From NCBI GenBank assembly GCA_956465555.1, contig OY101119.1:1178001-1242000 (forward strand): DNA of 64,000 bases, written 5' to 3'. The notes under the pieces were generated by a model that was not told the DNA's origin, did not search any database, and saw nothing but the letters and a program-made list of their open reading frames with translations. The stretch's first letter is position 1, and the number at the start of each line of letters is the position of its first letter. Below are positions 10,286-20,210 of this stretch, one piece after another. Origin of the DNA: Nitzschia sp. pyKryTriq1. Lineage: Eukaryota > Bacillariophyta > Bacillariophyceae > Bacillariales > Bacillariaceae. Both the position numbers and the translations under genes were made by a program.

Positions 10286-11144
10286 AGAGGAGAAAGAAGA
10301 GGATTCGCCCGATGCGCTTTTGAAATCCAAACGAACCATCTTATGGCTTTGTCAGGAAGGTCAAATTCATTTGGCTCGGAAGCGACTGGAGCTGCTAGTA
10401 GAACGTAGCAAAACGAATGATTTAGTTGCATCGCGTGTCGAACAGCAGCTTCGAAAGGAGATTTTTCAAATCGGTCGGGACAAGAACTACGCCATCCATG
10501 AAATTCTAATGGGAGGAACGAGCGATCGAAACGCCTACGCCATGACTTTGTCGATTCTAGAGATTTCCAGAAAGTACCCGTTGGACCAGCAGAAAATGCT
10601 GTCCTGTACACCCCGGAGCCATGGTCGAACCCCTCTTCACTGGGCAGCGTGGGGCAATGCCAAATCGGAAATTTTGGAGGCACTCGTGAGGGGGAATCCC
10701 GAGGCATTGCTCATGAGGGATAAGAAAAACCAGGGAGAACGAACACCACTAGAAATCCTGAAACATTACTTTTCATCCAGTCGTTCTGGTTCTTCGTTGG
10801 AGCCTGTCGACACTACTCGAATACACTATCTGGAACAAATGACGACGAGCTGGACCTCCCATCGACTATGCCTGGCTGTGTATCTTTGTGCGAATCGATA
10901 TTTTGGTTCCAACCAAGACCACCCGCCGTTGGTTCCATTCGACAAGGGCGATCGACAAGTATCCAATATCAAGCCAAGGCCCTGGTTTCTTTTAAGCATC
11001 ATTGGATACCTATTGCAACGAGAAATGAAACCACTGGCTTTGAGAATAGTATCGTATCTTGGTGGCAATGCGAAGATTGCATCGAACAAGCGTCGCAGTA
11101 AGCCCCAGACCAACAAGAAAAAGCGCCAGCGCTCTGGCACTTGA
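10191..11144 (+). CDS. Ankyrin-repeat protein with acidic N-terminus
   Basis: A 317-residue intronless protein, ATG at 10191. Residues 1-40 are strongly acidic (a run of about ten Asp, then EEEKEED). Around residues 145-190 there is an ankyrin signature (GRTPLHWAAWGN, then GERTPLEIL), with less regular helices on both sides (KRTILWLCQEGQIHLARKRLELLVE). The C-terminus is Lys/Arg-rich and could act as a nuclear signal. Ankyrin proteins of this shape, with few clear repeats, form a large group in diatoms; the partner is unknown. It is convergent with the CMPK2-like gene, 99 bp away. Confidence 0.75.
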
Positions 11145-11243
11145 GAGCAATATTCAACATAATATTATTGCATATTCCAATAAGAGCCTCTATTTATTTC
11201 TCTGCGACTAAGGGTGCCTACTAGCTCTAGAGCTCTCCTCTGT

Positions 11244-13535
11244 CTACTTCTTTCTATCTTGCTGGCACTGGACCGCCCGACGCCACTGATTCCGCTGGAC
11301 AAAGTGTAGGATTTGGAGACAGGATTCTTGTATGGCATTGTCTCCATCCTTGGAATTGTCGACCTCGAGTAAGGGACATGAAGATCTTGGGATCATATCC
11401 TGCACCTTCTCTTGAAGGTACGAGTGTAATCGGCGACACTCGAGCTCAGGATTGCTCAGCGGAAGTCTCGACGCGTTGGCTGGGTCTGACTCGCGTCGTC
11501 GGACACAAGTTTCTGGATCGACCTTCAAAAGGACGAATAAAATGCACGAGTTTTCACCAGCACGTCGAATGGCCTTGTGGACTTGCTCCTGCAGACGACT
11601 ACGAGTACTTTCATCAGGATTGCGAGACTGAACCCACGCCCAATTGCCCACATGCCACGTTTCCACCACTCGACTCTTGTCTTTTGCTTCCTGGTCCCGC
11701 TGAATCTCTGCCTGCAAGACACGACCATCCCAATCGGATCCATAGCCTCCCTCATGACTATTCTCCTGTAGACTGGCGACATCTCTCAAGCTATCCCCCA
11801 GTTCGGGGTGGAATTCCATGTCCAAAAGTTGTGCGAGCTTTGTTCCCACCGTCCGTTTGCCTGCACAGTGGGTACCCAACACTACAATGGTAAGAGGTTG
11901 CAGTTGGACGGATGGGAAGGAAATAGAACGTGGAGGCGAAAAGGGCAATATGCGCCGCGCCACAGTCCACCCCCTGTCGTCGTCACCGCCACCACTAGCA
12001 TTGTCATCACCACCGCAGCGATACGGTCCCCGGCTCCACTCCCAACGTAGTGGTCCTCCCGAACTACTAGGGCCTCCCATGAGTACCTCAATTCTCAAGG
12101 GGATGAACCGAGTAGCCACTAACAGTAGCTCTCGGGACGATGATGACTGTTGCTGCTGCTGTACCGATTCCACGCTCGTCTCATAGTCGGAAGGGCAGCG
12201 GGGACGCTGATTGGACATGAAGGAGGTTTTCTCACCGTTTCCACTATTACTGGTGAGTTGTGCAGCTGCTGTGACATGTGCCGTGAGCATCGATGGTGGA
12301 GCGATCCCCATGGCTTGATCGGCTTGGATTGTACTCTCCACAAGAATACCTTCCGCTCGCCACTGTTGTTCGATTGGATAGTCCCCCAAAAGACACACCA
12401 TAGACGCTATACTATCAGTGTGGTCGTCGTCGTCATTTGTGGTGCTGGCCATGCCTCCAGAGGCCTTACCCCAGGTATAAAACAAAATGCCCTCGTCGTT
12501 GGCAGTATGGATGCCTACTGATCGCAGCATGGGTGGCATATGACCCCCCACCGCGATTTGAATTGCCCATGGAGCATGATGCAAGCGTCGTCCCGTCTCT
12601 GGATGACACAATTGACACTGGGATGACGCTTGCCATTGAAACCATTGCATCGGTGATTGCGAGAAAGCTTTCCAGGGCGTTTGAAAGCGTTCGAGTCTAG
12701 ATCGCACTAGTTGCAACGCCGCCTCCAAGACCTCCGAGGGAGTCCCGTCTGCATTGACAAAGACTTTTTCAGAACCAATACTACGTTGGTGTGCTCTCAA
12801 AATGCGCTGTCCCAGCTGTGCATCGTCCTCCAGGCGTTGATCCCAAGGATTGAAGCGTGATGTAGAGGCGACCCCATCGGTGGCAGCCCGGCTTTGAACA
12901 CGGCTACGGCGAACCTCTTCGTCGACGTGCAACAGCAATTGCACTTGCGGAGGAATCAAATCCTTTGGCCACTTAAAAAGCTCGACTGGCAAGGCATCAA
13001 TCGCTTCGGGGCCTCCTGCAGTATTCTTCCAAGCAATAGAGTACGCGCACGTGGATGAAAACCAGCGATCGACCACAAATATGGCATGGCGATGCGGGTG
13101 CTGCAGTATTTCATATTGCAGCACGTAATTACTGATCATATAAAAGGCTCTCGCGACTGCACCTCCACGTTTGTCCATGGCAGGTCGTACCGCCATCAGG
13201 GAGGCCGAAGGAGTCGCACAGGCGTGTCCTCCCAAGGCCTCGGCCAGCGTGGTGACCAAGGTCGACTTTCCAGAACCATCGAGCCCTTCTACGGCCACCA
13301 CAAAGGGTTGCATTAGCCCATGCTGCTGTTGTACTGTGGACAAGCTGCCTTCGACGGTATTGATCAAGTCAAAAAAGTCGCCCAATCCTGTAGGAGTCTC
13401 CAACACCGATGAGTCCAGTTCGGGCCTCGCTATCCTCAGGATGGTGGCGGCCGTCGCGAAGCTGCGATAATATCCAGAAATGCCATGAGAAACTGCATCA
13501 GCGTACACTTGATTACGGTCTTGGGCGTCGCCCAT
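11244..13535 (-). CDS. CMPK2: CMPK2-like (d)NMP kinase with an extra C-terminal P-loop domain
   Basis: A 763-residue intronless protein, ATG at 13533-13535. Residues about 75-285 form a thymidylate-kinase-fold domain in the style of CMPK2: EGLDGSGKST P-loop (83-92), RAFYMISNY, DRWFSSTCAYSIAW (from 156), then LLLHVDEEVRRSRVQSR. A middle region (about 300-545) is less conserved, with Q/S-rich linkers. From about 548 a second nucleotide-binding domain begins: GTHCAGKRT P-loop (554-562), then FHPELGDSLRD and a helical C-terminus, resembling NadR/AAA_28-type kinases. Animal CMPK2 is about 450 residues and lacks this second domain. The gene is head-to-head with viperin. By analogy the first domain should raise CMP/UMP to the diphosphate, feeding CTP to viperin; the second domain's substrate is unknown. 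Confidence 0.8.
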   Translation of the reverse strand: MGDAQDRNQVYADAVSHGISGYYRSFATAATILRIARPELDSSVLETPTGLGDFFDLINTVEGSLSTVQQQHGLMQPFVVAVEGLDGSGKSTLVTTLAEALGGHACATPSASLMAVRPAMDKRGGAVARAFYMISNYVLQYEILQHPHRHAIFVVDRWFSSTCAYSIAWKNTAGGPEAIDALPVELFKWPKDLIPPQVQLLLHVDEEVRRSRVQSRAATDGVASTSRFNPWDQRLEDDAQLGQRILRAHQRSIGSEKVFVNADGTPSEVLEAALQLVRSRLERFQTPWKAFSQSPMQWFQWQASSQCQLCHPETGRRLHHAPWAIQIAVGGHMPPMLRSVGIHTANDEGILFYTWGKASGGMASTTNDDDDHTDSIASMVCLLGDYPIEQQWRAEGILVESTIQADQAMGIAPPSMLTAHVTAAAQLTSNSGNGEKTSFMSNQRPRCPSDYETSVESVQQQQQSSSSRELLLVATRFIPLRIEVLMGGPSSSGGPLRWEWSRGPYRCGGDDNASGGGDDDRGWTVARRILPFSPPRSISFPSVQLQPLTIVVLGTHCAGKRTVGTKLAQLLDMEFHPELGDSLRDVASLQENSHEGGYGSDWDGRVLQAEIQRDQEAKDKSRVVETWHVGNWAWVQSRNPDESTRSRLQEQVHKAIRRAGENSCILFVLLKVDPETCVRRRESDPANASRLPLSNPELECRRLHSYLQEKVQDMIPRSSCPLLEVDNSKDGDNAIQESCLQILHFVQRNQWRRAVQCQQDRKK

Positions 13536-14051
13536 CGTGGTGGGTGTCGATTGCCGAGTAAATGAGACGAGAACAGTGAGGAGTCAAAAGAGGCAAGAAG
13601 AGAGTGAGAATGAATCAGTCGTCAGTATGAATGAGAAGATTTCTGGTGGAGTGTTGAATGTCGCGTGTCTTGTTGGGTCGTGGGTCAGACTTCAATCCAA
13701 CACCGTCGAACTCGGAGTCGCACTGGTCAAAATTCTGAATGCACGATTTTGATTGGCTCCTGAGGGATCTTTTGCGGTCTTTCCCGCGCCAAACCCCAAT
13801 GATGTTTTTTCCTTCAGTACTTGTACTGTACAATAAGTACAAGTACACACTGTACTGTAGACTATTACCTATACCAGCAATCTATTGGCAGATGATGATG
13901 CCGACGACTGCCGATCGCGGTCATGTACGACGAACCAGCAAAATTGAAAGATGAGCGAGAAACTCTCTCATTTTCCTTTTCAAAGCTTGAATTTGCTTCC
14001 TTCCCCGATTTGCCAATTCACCATTGAGAAATCGATTCAACTACTTGAAAA
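13536..14051. promoter_or_regulatory. Shared divergent promoter of CMPK2-like gene and viperin
   Basis: These 516 bp separate the two start codons and contain no credible gene. A GTAC cluster lies at about 13815-13858 (agtacttgtactgtacaat, aagtacaagtacacactgtac), some 200 bp before the viperin ATG. The arrangement allows co-expression of both genes. No specific stress element was identified. Confidence 0.55.
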
Positions 14052-15272
14052 ATGCGCGTCCCTATGTTCAGGATGATGCTGCTAGGATGGTCGATGTCGA
14101 TGGCACTTTCCTTCCCGCTGTTGTCATCGACGACACCACGACGATCATCCTCGGTATCCTTCTCCAGGCTTCGATTGCATTCGGCCGTCGTCAATACTAC
14201 CTCACCCGCCCCCTTGACAACAACTACTTCTTCCAACGAAGACTGGTTGGCGGAACGTGTCCGCTCCGTCAACTACTTCATTTCTCGCAAGTGCAACTAT
14301 TCTTGCAAATTTTGTTTCCACACTCAAAAGGCAAGTACTCTAGTCTACCGCGGCGGAATACTCTTCTTGAGAAGCAAAGCTTGTACTAACCGATGCTCAC
14401 CTCATTTCTTACATTCGTAGACTACTACTGCATTGTCGTTGGAAGATGCGATGCAAGGACTCGAGCTCCTCTCGGCGGCAGGAACCCAAAAGGTGAATTT
14501 TGCCGGCGGAGAACCCTTCTTGCGACCTCACTTGCTGGGCCGACTCTGTCAAAAGGCGCACGAACTGGGCATGGCAGTCTCTATCATTTCCAATGGATCT
14601 TTGATTACCAAAGAATGGATGCAGCAATATGGATACTACGTGGACGTTCTAGGCGTTTCGGTAGATTCGTTTTTGCCCATTACTAACGCTAAGATTGGTC
14701 GTGGCGGGGATGCCTCTAACCAACACGTTCAACGAGTGTTGCAAGTCCGGCAATGGTGTCATGAGCATAACATTCAATTCAAGGTCAATACTGTCGTGTG
14801 TCAACTCAATTGGGAAGAAGACATGACCGAGCACATGCTAGAATTGGATCCTGTACGATGGAAGGTCTTTCAGGTCTTGATCTTGGAAGGCGAAAATGCC
14901 GGGAATGGAGATTTGCGGGATGGTCGATCCTTGACGATTGAATGCGATCAATACCAAGCCTTTGTCGAACGTCATCGAGCTCACTTTCCCAAGGTGCTCA
15001 TTCCTGAATCCAACGATGTCATGCAAAACTCCTACTTGTTGTTGGACGAGGATTTGCGGTTCTTGGATTGTTCCAAAGGCGGAAAAGTCCCCAGCGAATC
15101 CATCCTCGATGTCGGGGTACCCGTTGCCTTGGCACAAGCGGGTTTCGACTATGACATGTTCCAGCAGCGAGGTGGCATTTTTGAATGGACTCGCGATCGT
15201 GGCAATGGCGACGCTACTACGATTAGTCACCAGAACAACCAAGATGATCGGGGTCATCTTTCGCACCCATGA
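14052..15272 (+). CDS. RSAD2: Viperin (radical SAM ddhCTP synthase)
   Basis: Two exons, 14052-14330 and 14421-15272, give 376 residues. The intron starts with GC (AAAG|GCAAGT) and ends cgtAG; the join FHTQK-TTTALSLEDA aligns without a gap to animal viperin. Viperin converts CTP to the chain terminator ddhCTP with SAM and a 4Fe-4S cluster. Seen here: CNYSCKFC cluster motif (Cys 81, 85, 88), NFAGGEPFL (119-127; animal NFSGGEPFL), ISNGSLI, DPVRWKVFQVL, GENAG, VPESND-like IPESND, SYLLLDEDLRFLDC and SILDVGV. The N-terminus has a hydrophobic stretch (MMLLGWSMSMALSFPL) that looks like a signal peptide with a Phe after it, so ER or plastid targeting is possible. The C-terminus extends past GGIFEW with a polar tail and lacks the final Trp of the animal protein. 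Confidence 0.92.
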
Positions 15273-16328
15273 ACTATCGCAGGAAACATCCTGTGAAGAA
15301 TACGAGTACCACACGCTGCTATGCAAACAAGATTAGAGTTTGATATATCAAACCCCATAAAGATAGAGATATACGTTCTACGAGTAGTAGTACTGTAGAG
15401 AGAGACGAGAGAAGATCATACTTTGGGGTCTTTGTTAGGGATACTTTTCTGAGAAGAGACTTTCCTGTATGATCCAACGTGCTAAGCCCGATGCCCCCAA
15501 ATTCGAATTGAGTGAGGGGTCAGTCCTTCCGTCCATCAGCACACGTTGCAGCACCGCACACGTGCGCAACTTTTAACTACTACTCAACGACCTACGTCAC
15601 ACTACGTCACAACCATAATTAAAAAAACGCCGCCTTTTGTTTGGGCTCTTTTTGGGCATCTTTTGGAGGCTTTCCCCCCACCCAAACACCTCCAAAACAT
15701 GGAATTTTCGACCACTTGTGATTGCGTGATGGCGGTCATGGAGGCTCTCGTTACTCCTCTAGACACTTTCTCCGTCGACAATGTCATCATCATCCTCCTC
15801 GACGACTGCTGCTGCCACCGACGAAGGGTATCTAGGGGCCTGGCCACCGTCTTGTTTTTCACTGCCGTTAGAATCGCTTTATTGATAGAACCGGTCAACA
15901 TTAATTAATGTGCGCGACTTCTCCCTTTCAAAAACTCCCGCGCTTTATTGTCCCGCAAGTTTGCCGAATTCAAATATTCCGCGCGAACCTCTGCCAATAC
16001 CGCGCATTCATGCCGGTATCGCGCCGAAATAACTGTGTTTGCAGTTTTTGATATTTGCTTTGGAGTTGGTGAATTTGTTTTTGCAGCATTTTGGCGTCTC
16101 GCATGCCACGAATCTTCTCTTATAACAGTATTTCATGGTACAATAACACTCATTGCATTGCAGATGACGATTTTCGTAATTGATGTCTCTAATACACGCG
16201 CTGATCTTATACTTCGACCCTCTTTTACATCCGTAGACCGTGCAGGTAGTCCAGAGCTCAATACCGTCCTTACGTCAATTCGTTTTTTCTACAGCACATT
16301 AAATTCTCTCGACTTCGTTTTATGATAG
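15273..16328. other. Spacer with a palindrome and a Cys-rich open stretch
   Basis: No firm gene. A 16-bp perfect palindrome (gtttgatatatcaaac, 15338-15353) lies just after viperin. A frame at 15546-15908 (plus) has no supporting features. On the minus strand, 16008-16274 stays open for 88 codons with about eleven cysteines but no ATG; see findings. Confidence 0.5.
15338..15353. repeat. 16-bp perfect palindrome
   Basis: gtttgata followed directly by tatcaaac, 66 bp after the viperin stop codon. It may fold in the viperin 3' UTR or be a factor-binding site. Confidence 0.6.
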
Positions 16329-17080
16329 TTACACTGCCGCCATCTCTACCTCATCCAGATCCCAAAGCTCGCCATAGTCGATGATATTCTTCTTTTTACC
16401 ATTTGCTGCCGTCCAAAGCAACTCCAAGTAGAACCTCTTTGACTCGTTGTCTGAATCCGAATTCCTCAATCCTACTAGCCTATCCTTGCAATCCCTAACA
16501 AACTTTTTGAACAGAATACCTCCAACCTTCAGCTCCTCGTTCTGGTTGTAAAGGAACTTTACCTTCTCAAACAGCTCATCTTTGACCCAGCTTTTCAATA
16601 CCACAAAGTCATCCTGGCATACAGACTGTTTCCTGGCAGTACCAACACCACCCGGAACCATTAACCAGGGATGTCGTTGTCTTCGGGGAACAAAGCCGCG
16701 AAGGCTAAGTCGAGTTGAAAACGAAGGGTCTTCTTGTAGGATCCCATTGTCGATCAACCGAAAGGTTCGTTCGATGATGGTTTTAATGGTTCCTGGTAGG
16801 GCATCACACGTAAAGCGAGACGTGGGAAAATCTGCTTTCGTGGGGCCAATCCTGCCGATTCTGCGCCTCTGATGAAGGATGCCATCATACTTTTCACTCC
16901 AATTCACTTCATTGGCGCGGTGGCTGAGCAGTTGGATCAAAGTAAACATTTCCTCCGGATCGCAGTCGTAGTATTCGCCCTTTGGATAGAGGGACTTAGT
17001 AGCAGTTGAGTACAACGACCTTCCTGCGTTGGTGGTAAGTTTGTAGTGATCGTTTGCATTGCCAACGGATGATCATTATG
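16329..17080 (-). other. Gag-like open stretch: retroelement fossil or derived gene
   Basis: A long minus-strand open stretch; the part from 17015 down encodes about 228 residues, with no ATG at its beginning. The region HYKLTTNAGRSLYS, then EYYDCDPEEMFTLIQLL and HRANEVNW, lines up by eye with the start of the Copia Gag at 26779-27660 (DYNTKQGAAIWQS, then ELFDCVPEGLRDFLEL and RSKLMGW). The rest is Lys/Glu-rich and unrecognised. No LTRs were seen around it. It is best treated as an old, broken relative of a retroelement Gag, or a gene derived from one. Confidence 0.35.
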
Positions 17081-18005
17081 ACTAACTGGAGTCAAATAAT
17101 CCCTCACATGATCACTTCGAGCGCGGCAGGGTTGACGACTCGTCCGATCTTCCGACGGTCGAAACATCATGCATCGCGGGATTATTCGCATCCGTTATAA
17201 CGAAACTCGATACTTGTTGACATGGTCGCACCGGTATCCATACCAGCGCAGCATTATTCTTTGGGTTGCAGAATTATTCTGACGAAGTCAGTTCTCATTC
17301 TTCATCTTCTTCTTCCCGGCAGGAACGACCAGGCGGGAAAAATACGAACCTTTCCCATACATTCAGTATGTACCGCACCAGGTACTACCGGTATTAGCCG
17401 ACCTTGCCGCTAGTCTACACCTCTTCTCTACTAGCTAGTAGGAGTAGAGTAGAGATACAGTACCCCCAGGTAGTACCGTACTGTATTATCACTCGTCTAC
17501 TTTTCTACGGTAGCTTGTAGTAGTAGTAGTTCGTAGGAGCTACAGCAGAGTATCGAATACGAACTTGAACTCAACGACCGGTACAAGTACTCGTATGGCG
17601 CAATCCGAAGCTTACGTGCGTCGCCCCAAAAAATGAGTCCCGATCGTACCAGTAAGAGAATCGGTATCTTTGATATGGCTGCATTTTAGGAAAGCTACTA
17701 CTACTAGTAGTAGAGTAGAGAATATTAGCAGAAAGTCGAGCTCCTTCCATGGACAACGAGCCAACAATCCCAGAACAGAGGGCCACCCATAGAGTAGAGA
17801 CTAAGAGAAGATCGACGTCGTTTGTTTTTCTCAACTGCCCATGTACAGTAGGAGTAAGAGATGTAGATACTAGGAATAGTTATTTTCAAGTTATCTTCTA
17901 GTAGTTAGCGTGTGCTCTGGCGTGCCGTCGTCCTTTCATGTCGAGTTTACTGGGAACAGTCAAACAAAACATAGTAGGTGTTCTTGATGTCAGTGCTAAT
18001 CTTTA
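17081..18005. other. Spacer rich in short CTAG/GTAC palindromes
   Basis: No gene seen. Around 17380-17545 and 17690-17720 the DNA is made of repeated tactagtagtag, ctactagctag and ggtagtaccgtac words. One minus-strand frame (17571-17834) has a hydrophobic start but no ATG there and was not accepted. Confidence 0.5.
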
Positions 18006-18596
18006 TTAAGCAGCGGCCGAGCCAGTGGCTGCGGGCACCAACACTATCCTGCCCTGTGACGCACACATCTCGCTGAGTTTCATCGATCGATGCACCTCTA
18101 TGGCCTCCCTTGCATCTCGCAATGCCAGCATCTGGGCATCCAATTGGCAACGTTCCGAACAGTCAAAGTAAGCATCGGCAATGGCGTCGGGATCCGAATA
18201 CCCGTCTTCTTCTTGAATCTCTTGTGCAAAGAAGACTGCAGCACGAGCTTCGATTCTGTTTTGGCTCTTCTGTCTGGCACCAACCGGTGTCCTTGCTTCG
18301 AGACCACGCAGGCAAACATTTTTGTCCTCCGGGTCGGATGAATTCGCGGTAGATTTTGCTTCCGCTTTGATATTTCGAAGTTCCTCGCGATTATACCAGG
18401 ATGCTCTCACTTCTTCTGTTGAATAATCATTAATGTGAATAATACTACACGACTTCACCACAGCAGCGAAAGATACGTTCTTTCTCTTCGGGGCTTGTTC
18501 ATGGAGAGGCAGAGACGATTTCAACCCGCATGTGGATGTCATTTGTTCAGCAAAGACAACAGAATCGTGTCTCTCGACGATATTCAGAGGGGCCAT
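18006..18596 (-). CDS. Diatom-type family protein of unknown function (WY/RGLE family), copy 2
   Basis: A 196-residue protein with ATG at 18594-18596, related to the protein at 2894-3520. Shared blocks in order: MAPL start, KNVSFAAVV, acidic NDYSTEEVRASWYNREEL, CLRGLEART, an Arg/Gln segment, PDAIADAYFDCS, and a helix with DAREAIEVHRSMK. The first ~40 residues and the Ala/Pro-rich tail are unlike copy 1. The conserved core points to a soluble, helical regulatory protein. The two copies are 15 kb apart and quite diverged, so this is an old duplication. Function unknown. Confidence 0.7.
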   Translation of the reverse strand: MAPLNIVERHDSVVFAEQMTSTCGLKSSLPLHEQAPKRKNVSFAAVVKSCSIIHINDYSTEEVRASWYNREELRNIKAEAKSTANSSDPEDKNVCLRGLEARTPVGARQKSQNRIEARAAVFFAQEIQEEDGYSDPDAIADAYFDCSERCQLDAQMLALRDAREAIEVHRSMKLSEMCASQGRIVLVPAATGSAAA

Positions 18597-19680
18597 GATG
18601 GTGTAATGGTTTGGAAAAATATGCGTCGGCTGAGATGGTCCTTGCTTGGAACAACCAAATCGAATTTATGACGATGGCAAAATGTTGACGCTTGACGCTT
18701 TTGTTGTCTCGATCGAGATGATGCGGAGAAAGATGGCGGTTCGATGGAACGTTCTCGAAATGCCAGACTGAAACAGCGCGGAATAATTCCTTTTTGTTCG
18801 CTGGCTTCACTCTGCGTGGCAGGCGAAGATGATATTCCGCCAGCGCGTGCATTCTACGCAAAAATCTTACTACCAGCAGGTATCAGCCAAACCACGGTGG
18901 TTGGATGCGTCAACCGAGAGCAAGAATGCCGCCATGCATACAGCAGTACAAGTACGAGTACAGTACCAGGTACGAGCGAACACCAGAGAACCAGCATGTC
19001 ACACCTGGTTCCGGTACAGTACGGTACCGGTAGGGAGCATCATCGCGTAAGAAAAACCCAAACCCAAAAGTGTGTTCGAGTTATTCGACTAAAAGTATGG
19101 ACACGAGGACCATTATTGAGAACTTCAACAATCTGAGCATATGATTGGTTTTGGAAAGTTCTGCGAATATCAGATTTCAAGGCTTCTGGTTTCTGTAGTA
19201 GGACTTCCAGGTACGAAACAACGTAGAGACTCCCAACAGATTATCATTAACTTTATATCCCTGGAGATGCAATAGATACTCCGGGAACGGTACCAGACAT
19301 ACTTCGGAGAATTTATCAGCTGCGTTACCGTCCTGGTCGTGATTCCATCGAAACGTGACTCAATCCCGAATTTCCAAAAATGCTCCGACTCAGACGAATG
19401 GAATCACCATCTCAATCGGCAGGGATTTCGAAAGACTTCTTCCACGTGTTCAGTTTCTAGCCTCGGGACAAGGTGCCGACGAACGATGATGCTGATGCTG
19501 TTGTTGAGGTTGATCTCTCAAACTTCTTCTACCTTTCACGGGACGACTTCGTCATCATCACACAATCCAAGAGAGCAGAGGGCATTCAATCACAAACCTG
19601 ATCTCATTCTTTTGATCGACTTTCAAGCAACTCCAGCCTCCTTTCACTTTCGAAAACTTTGCTTCGCCCTAAAATCTACA
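18597..19680. other. Spacer with strong GTAC island
   Basis: No gene seen. The island at about 18950-19035 holds many GTAC words (agtacaagtacgagtacag, cggtacagtacggtaccgg) about 350 bp upstream of the gene on the minus strand. The open frame before ClpS at 19339 has no early ATG and reads into the real start at 19681. Confidence 0.5.
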
Positions 19681-20172
19681 ATGTTTTCACGCGTCGTTAA
19701 TATGTTGCTTCTTTTTGTGACTTGGCTTTGCCTTTCATCGGCTTTCACGGTGTTACAGCCTCCCCGGGTGGTGTCCTCGGCCCCTGTCTCTTCGACAAGC
19801 CTCTACATGTCCGATAAAGAGCGCTCTAAATCTACCAAAAAGGGAGTCACCACAATTATCAAAGAGCGAACCGAGAGCAAAGCCGAGGAACAAAAGAACA
19901 AAGAAGAGATGTGGCGAGTGGTTCTCCACAACGACGAAGTGCACACTTTCAACTATGTTATCCGAAGTCTATGCAAAGTTATCGGAACATTGGATCGTAA
20001 GGCTTCCTTTGAAATATGTGTGCAGACACATGGGAATGGGAAGGCTACAGTCACCAAAACTTGGAAAAAGCAAGCTGAACAGTTTTGCTTGGGTCTACAA
20101 CGTCAGGGCCTTACAGTGAGCATTTCCCCCGATGAAGACTTCGATGGTGGCCATTCAGGCGGTGGTTTGTAA
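19681..20172 (+). CDS. clpS: ClpS adaptor, predicted plastid-targeted
   Basis: A 164-residue... 163-residue protein from the ATG at 19681. Residues 1-20 form a signal peptide (MLLLFVTWLCLSSAF), with Phe at the predicted cleavage site (SSAF|TVLQ), typical for diatom plastid proteins. The ClpS domain follows from about residue 75: WRVVLHNDEVHTFNYVIRSL, then a helix and HGNGKATV, then a final helix and strand GLTVSISPDED. ClpS binds N-degron substrates at the Asn-Asp and His positions seen here and passes them to the ClpC/ClpP protease in the stroma. A Lys/Glu-rich linker lies before the domain. An upstream in-frame extension lacks a good start. The gene is convergent with the ABC1 kinase, 38 bp apart. 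Confidence 0.88.
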   Translation: MFSRVVNMLLLFVTWLCLSSAFTVLQPPRVVSSAPVSSTSLYMSDKERSKSTKKGVTTIIKERTESKAEEQKNKEEMWRVVLHNDEVHTFNYVIRSLCKVIGTLDRKASFEICVQTHGNGKATVTKTWKKQAEQFCLGLQRQGLTVSISPDEDFDGGHSGGGL

Positions 20173-20210
20173 ATATATCGGTAGCCTTCTACAGAGTATG
20201 ATAGATTATT

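Noticed and set aside
15546-15908. 120-codon plus-strand frame after viperin
   Set aside because: No ATG at its beginning, hydrophobic patches without order, and no splice partner. A better-looking short start (ATG at 15780, MSSSSSSTTAAA) ends after about 34 codons.
19339-19680. Upstream extension of ClpS
   Set aside because: The frame is open but begins at GTG, and the extension would bury the signal peptide that starts at the ATG at 19681.
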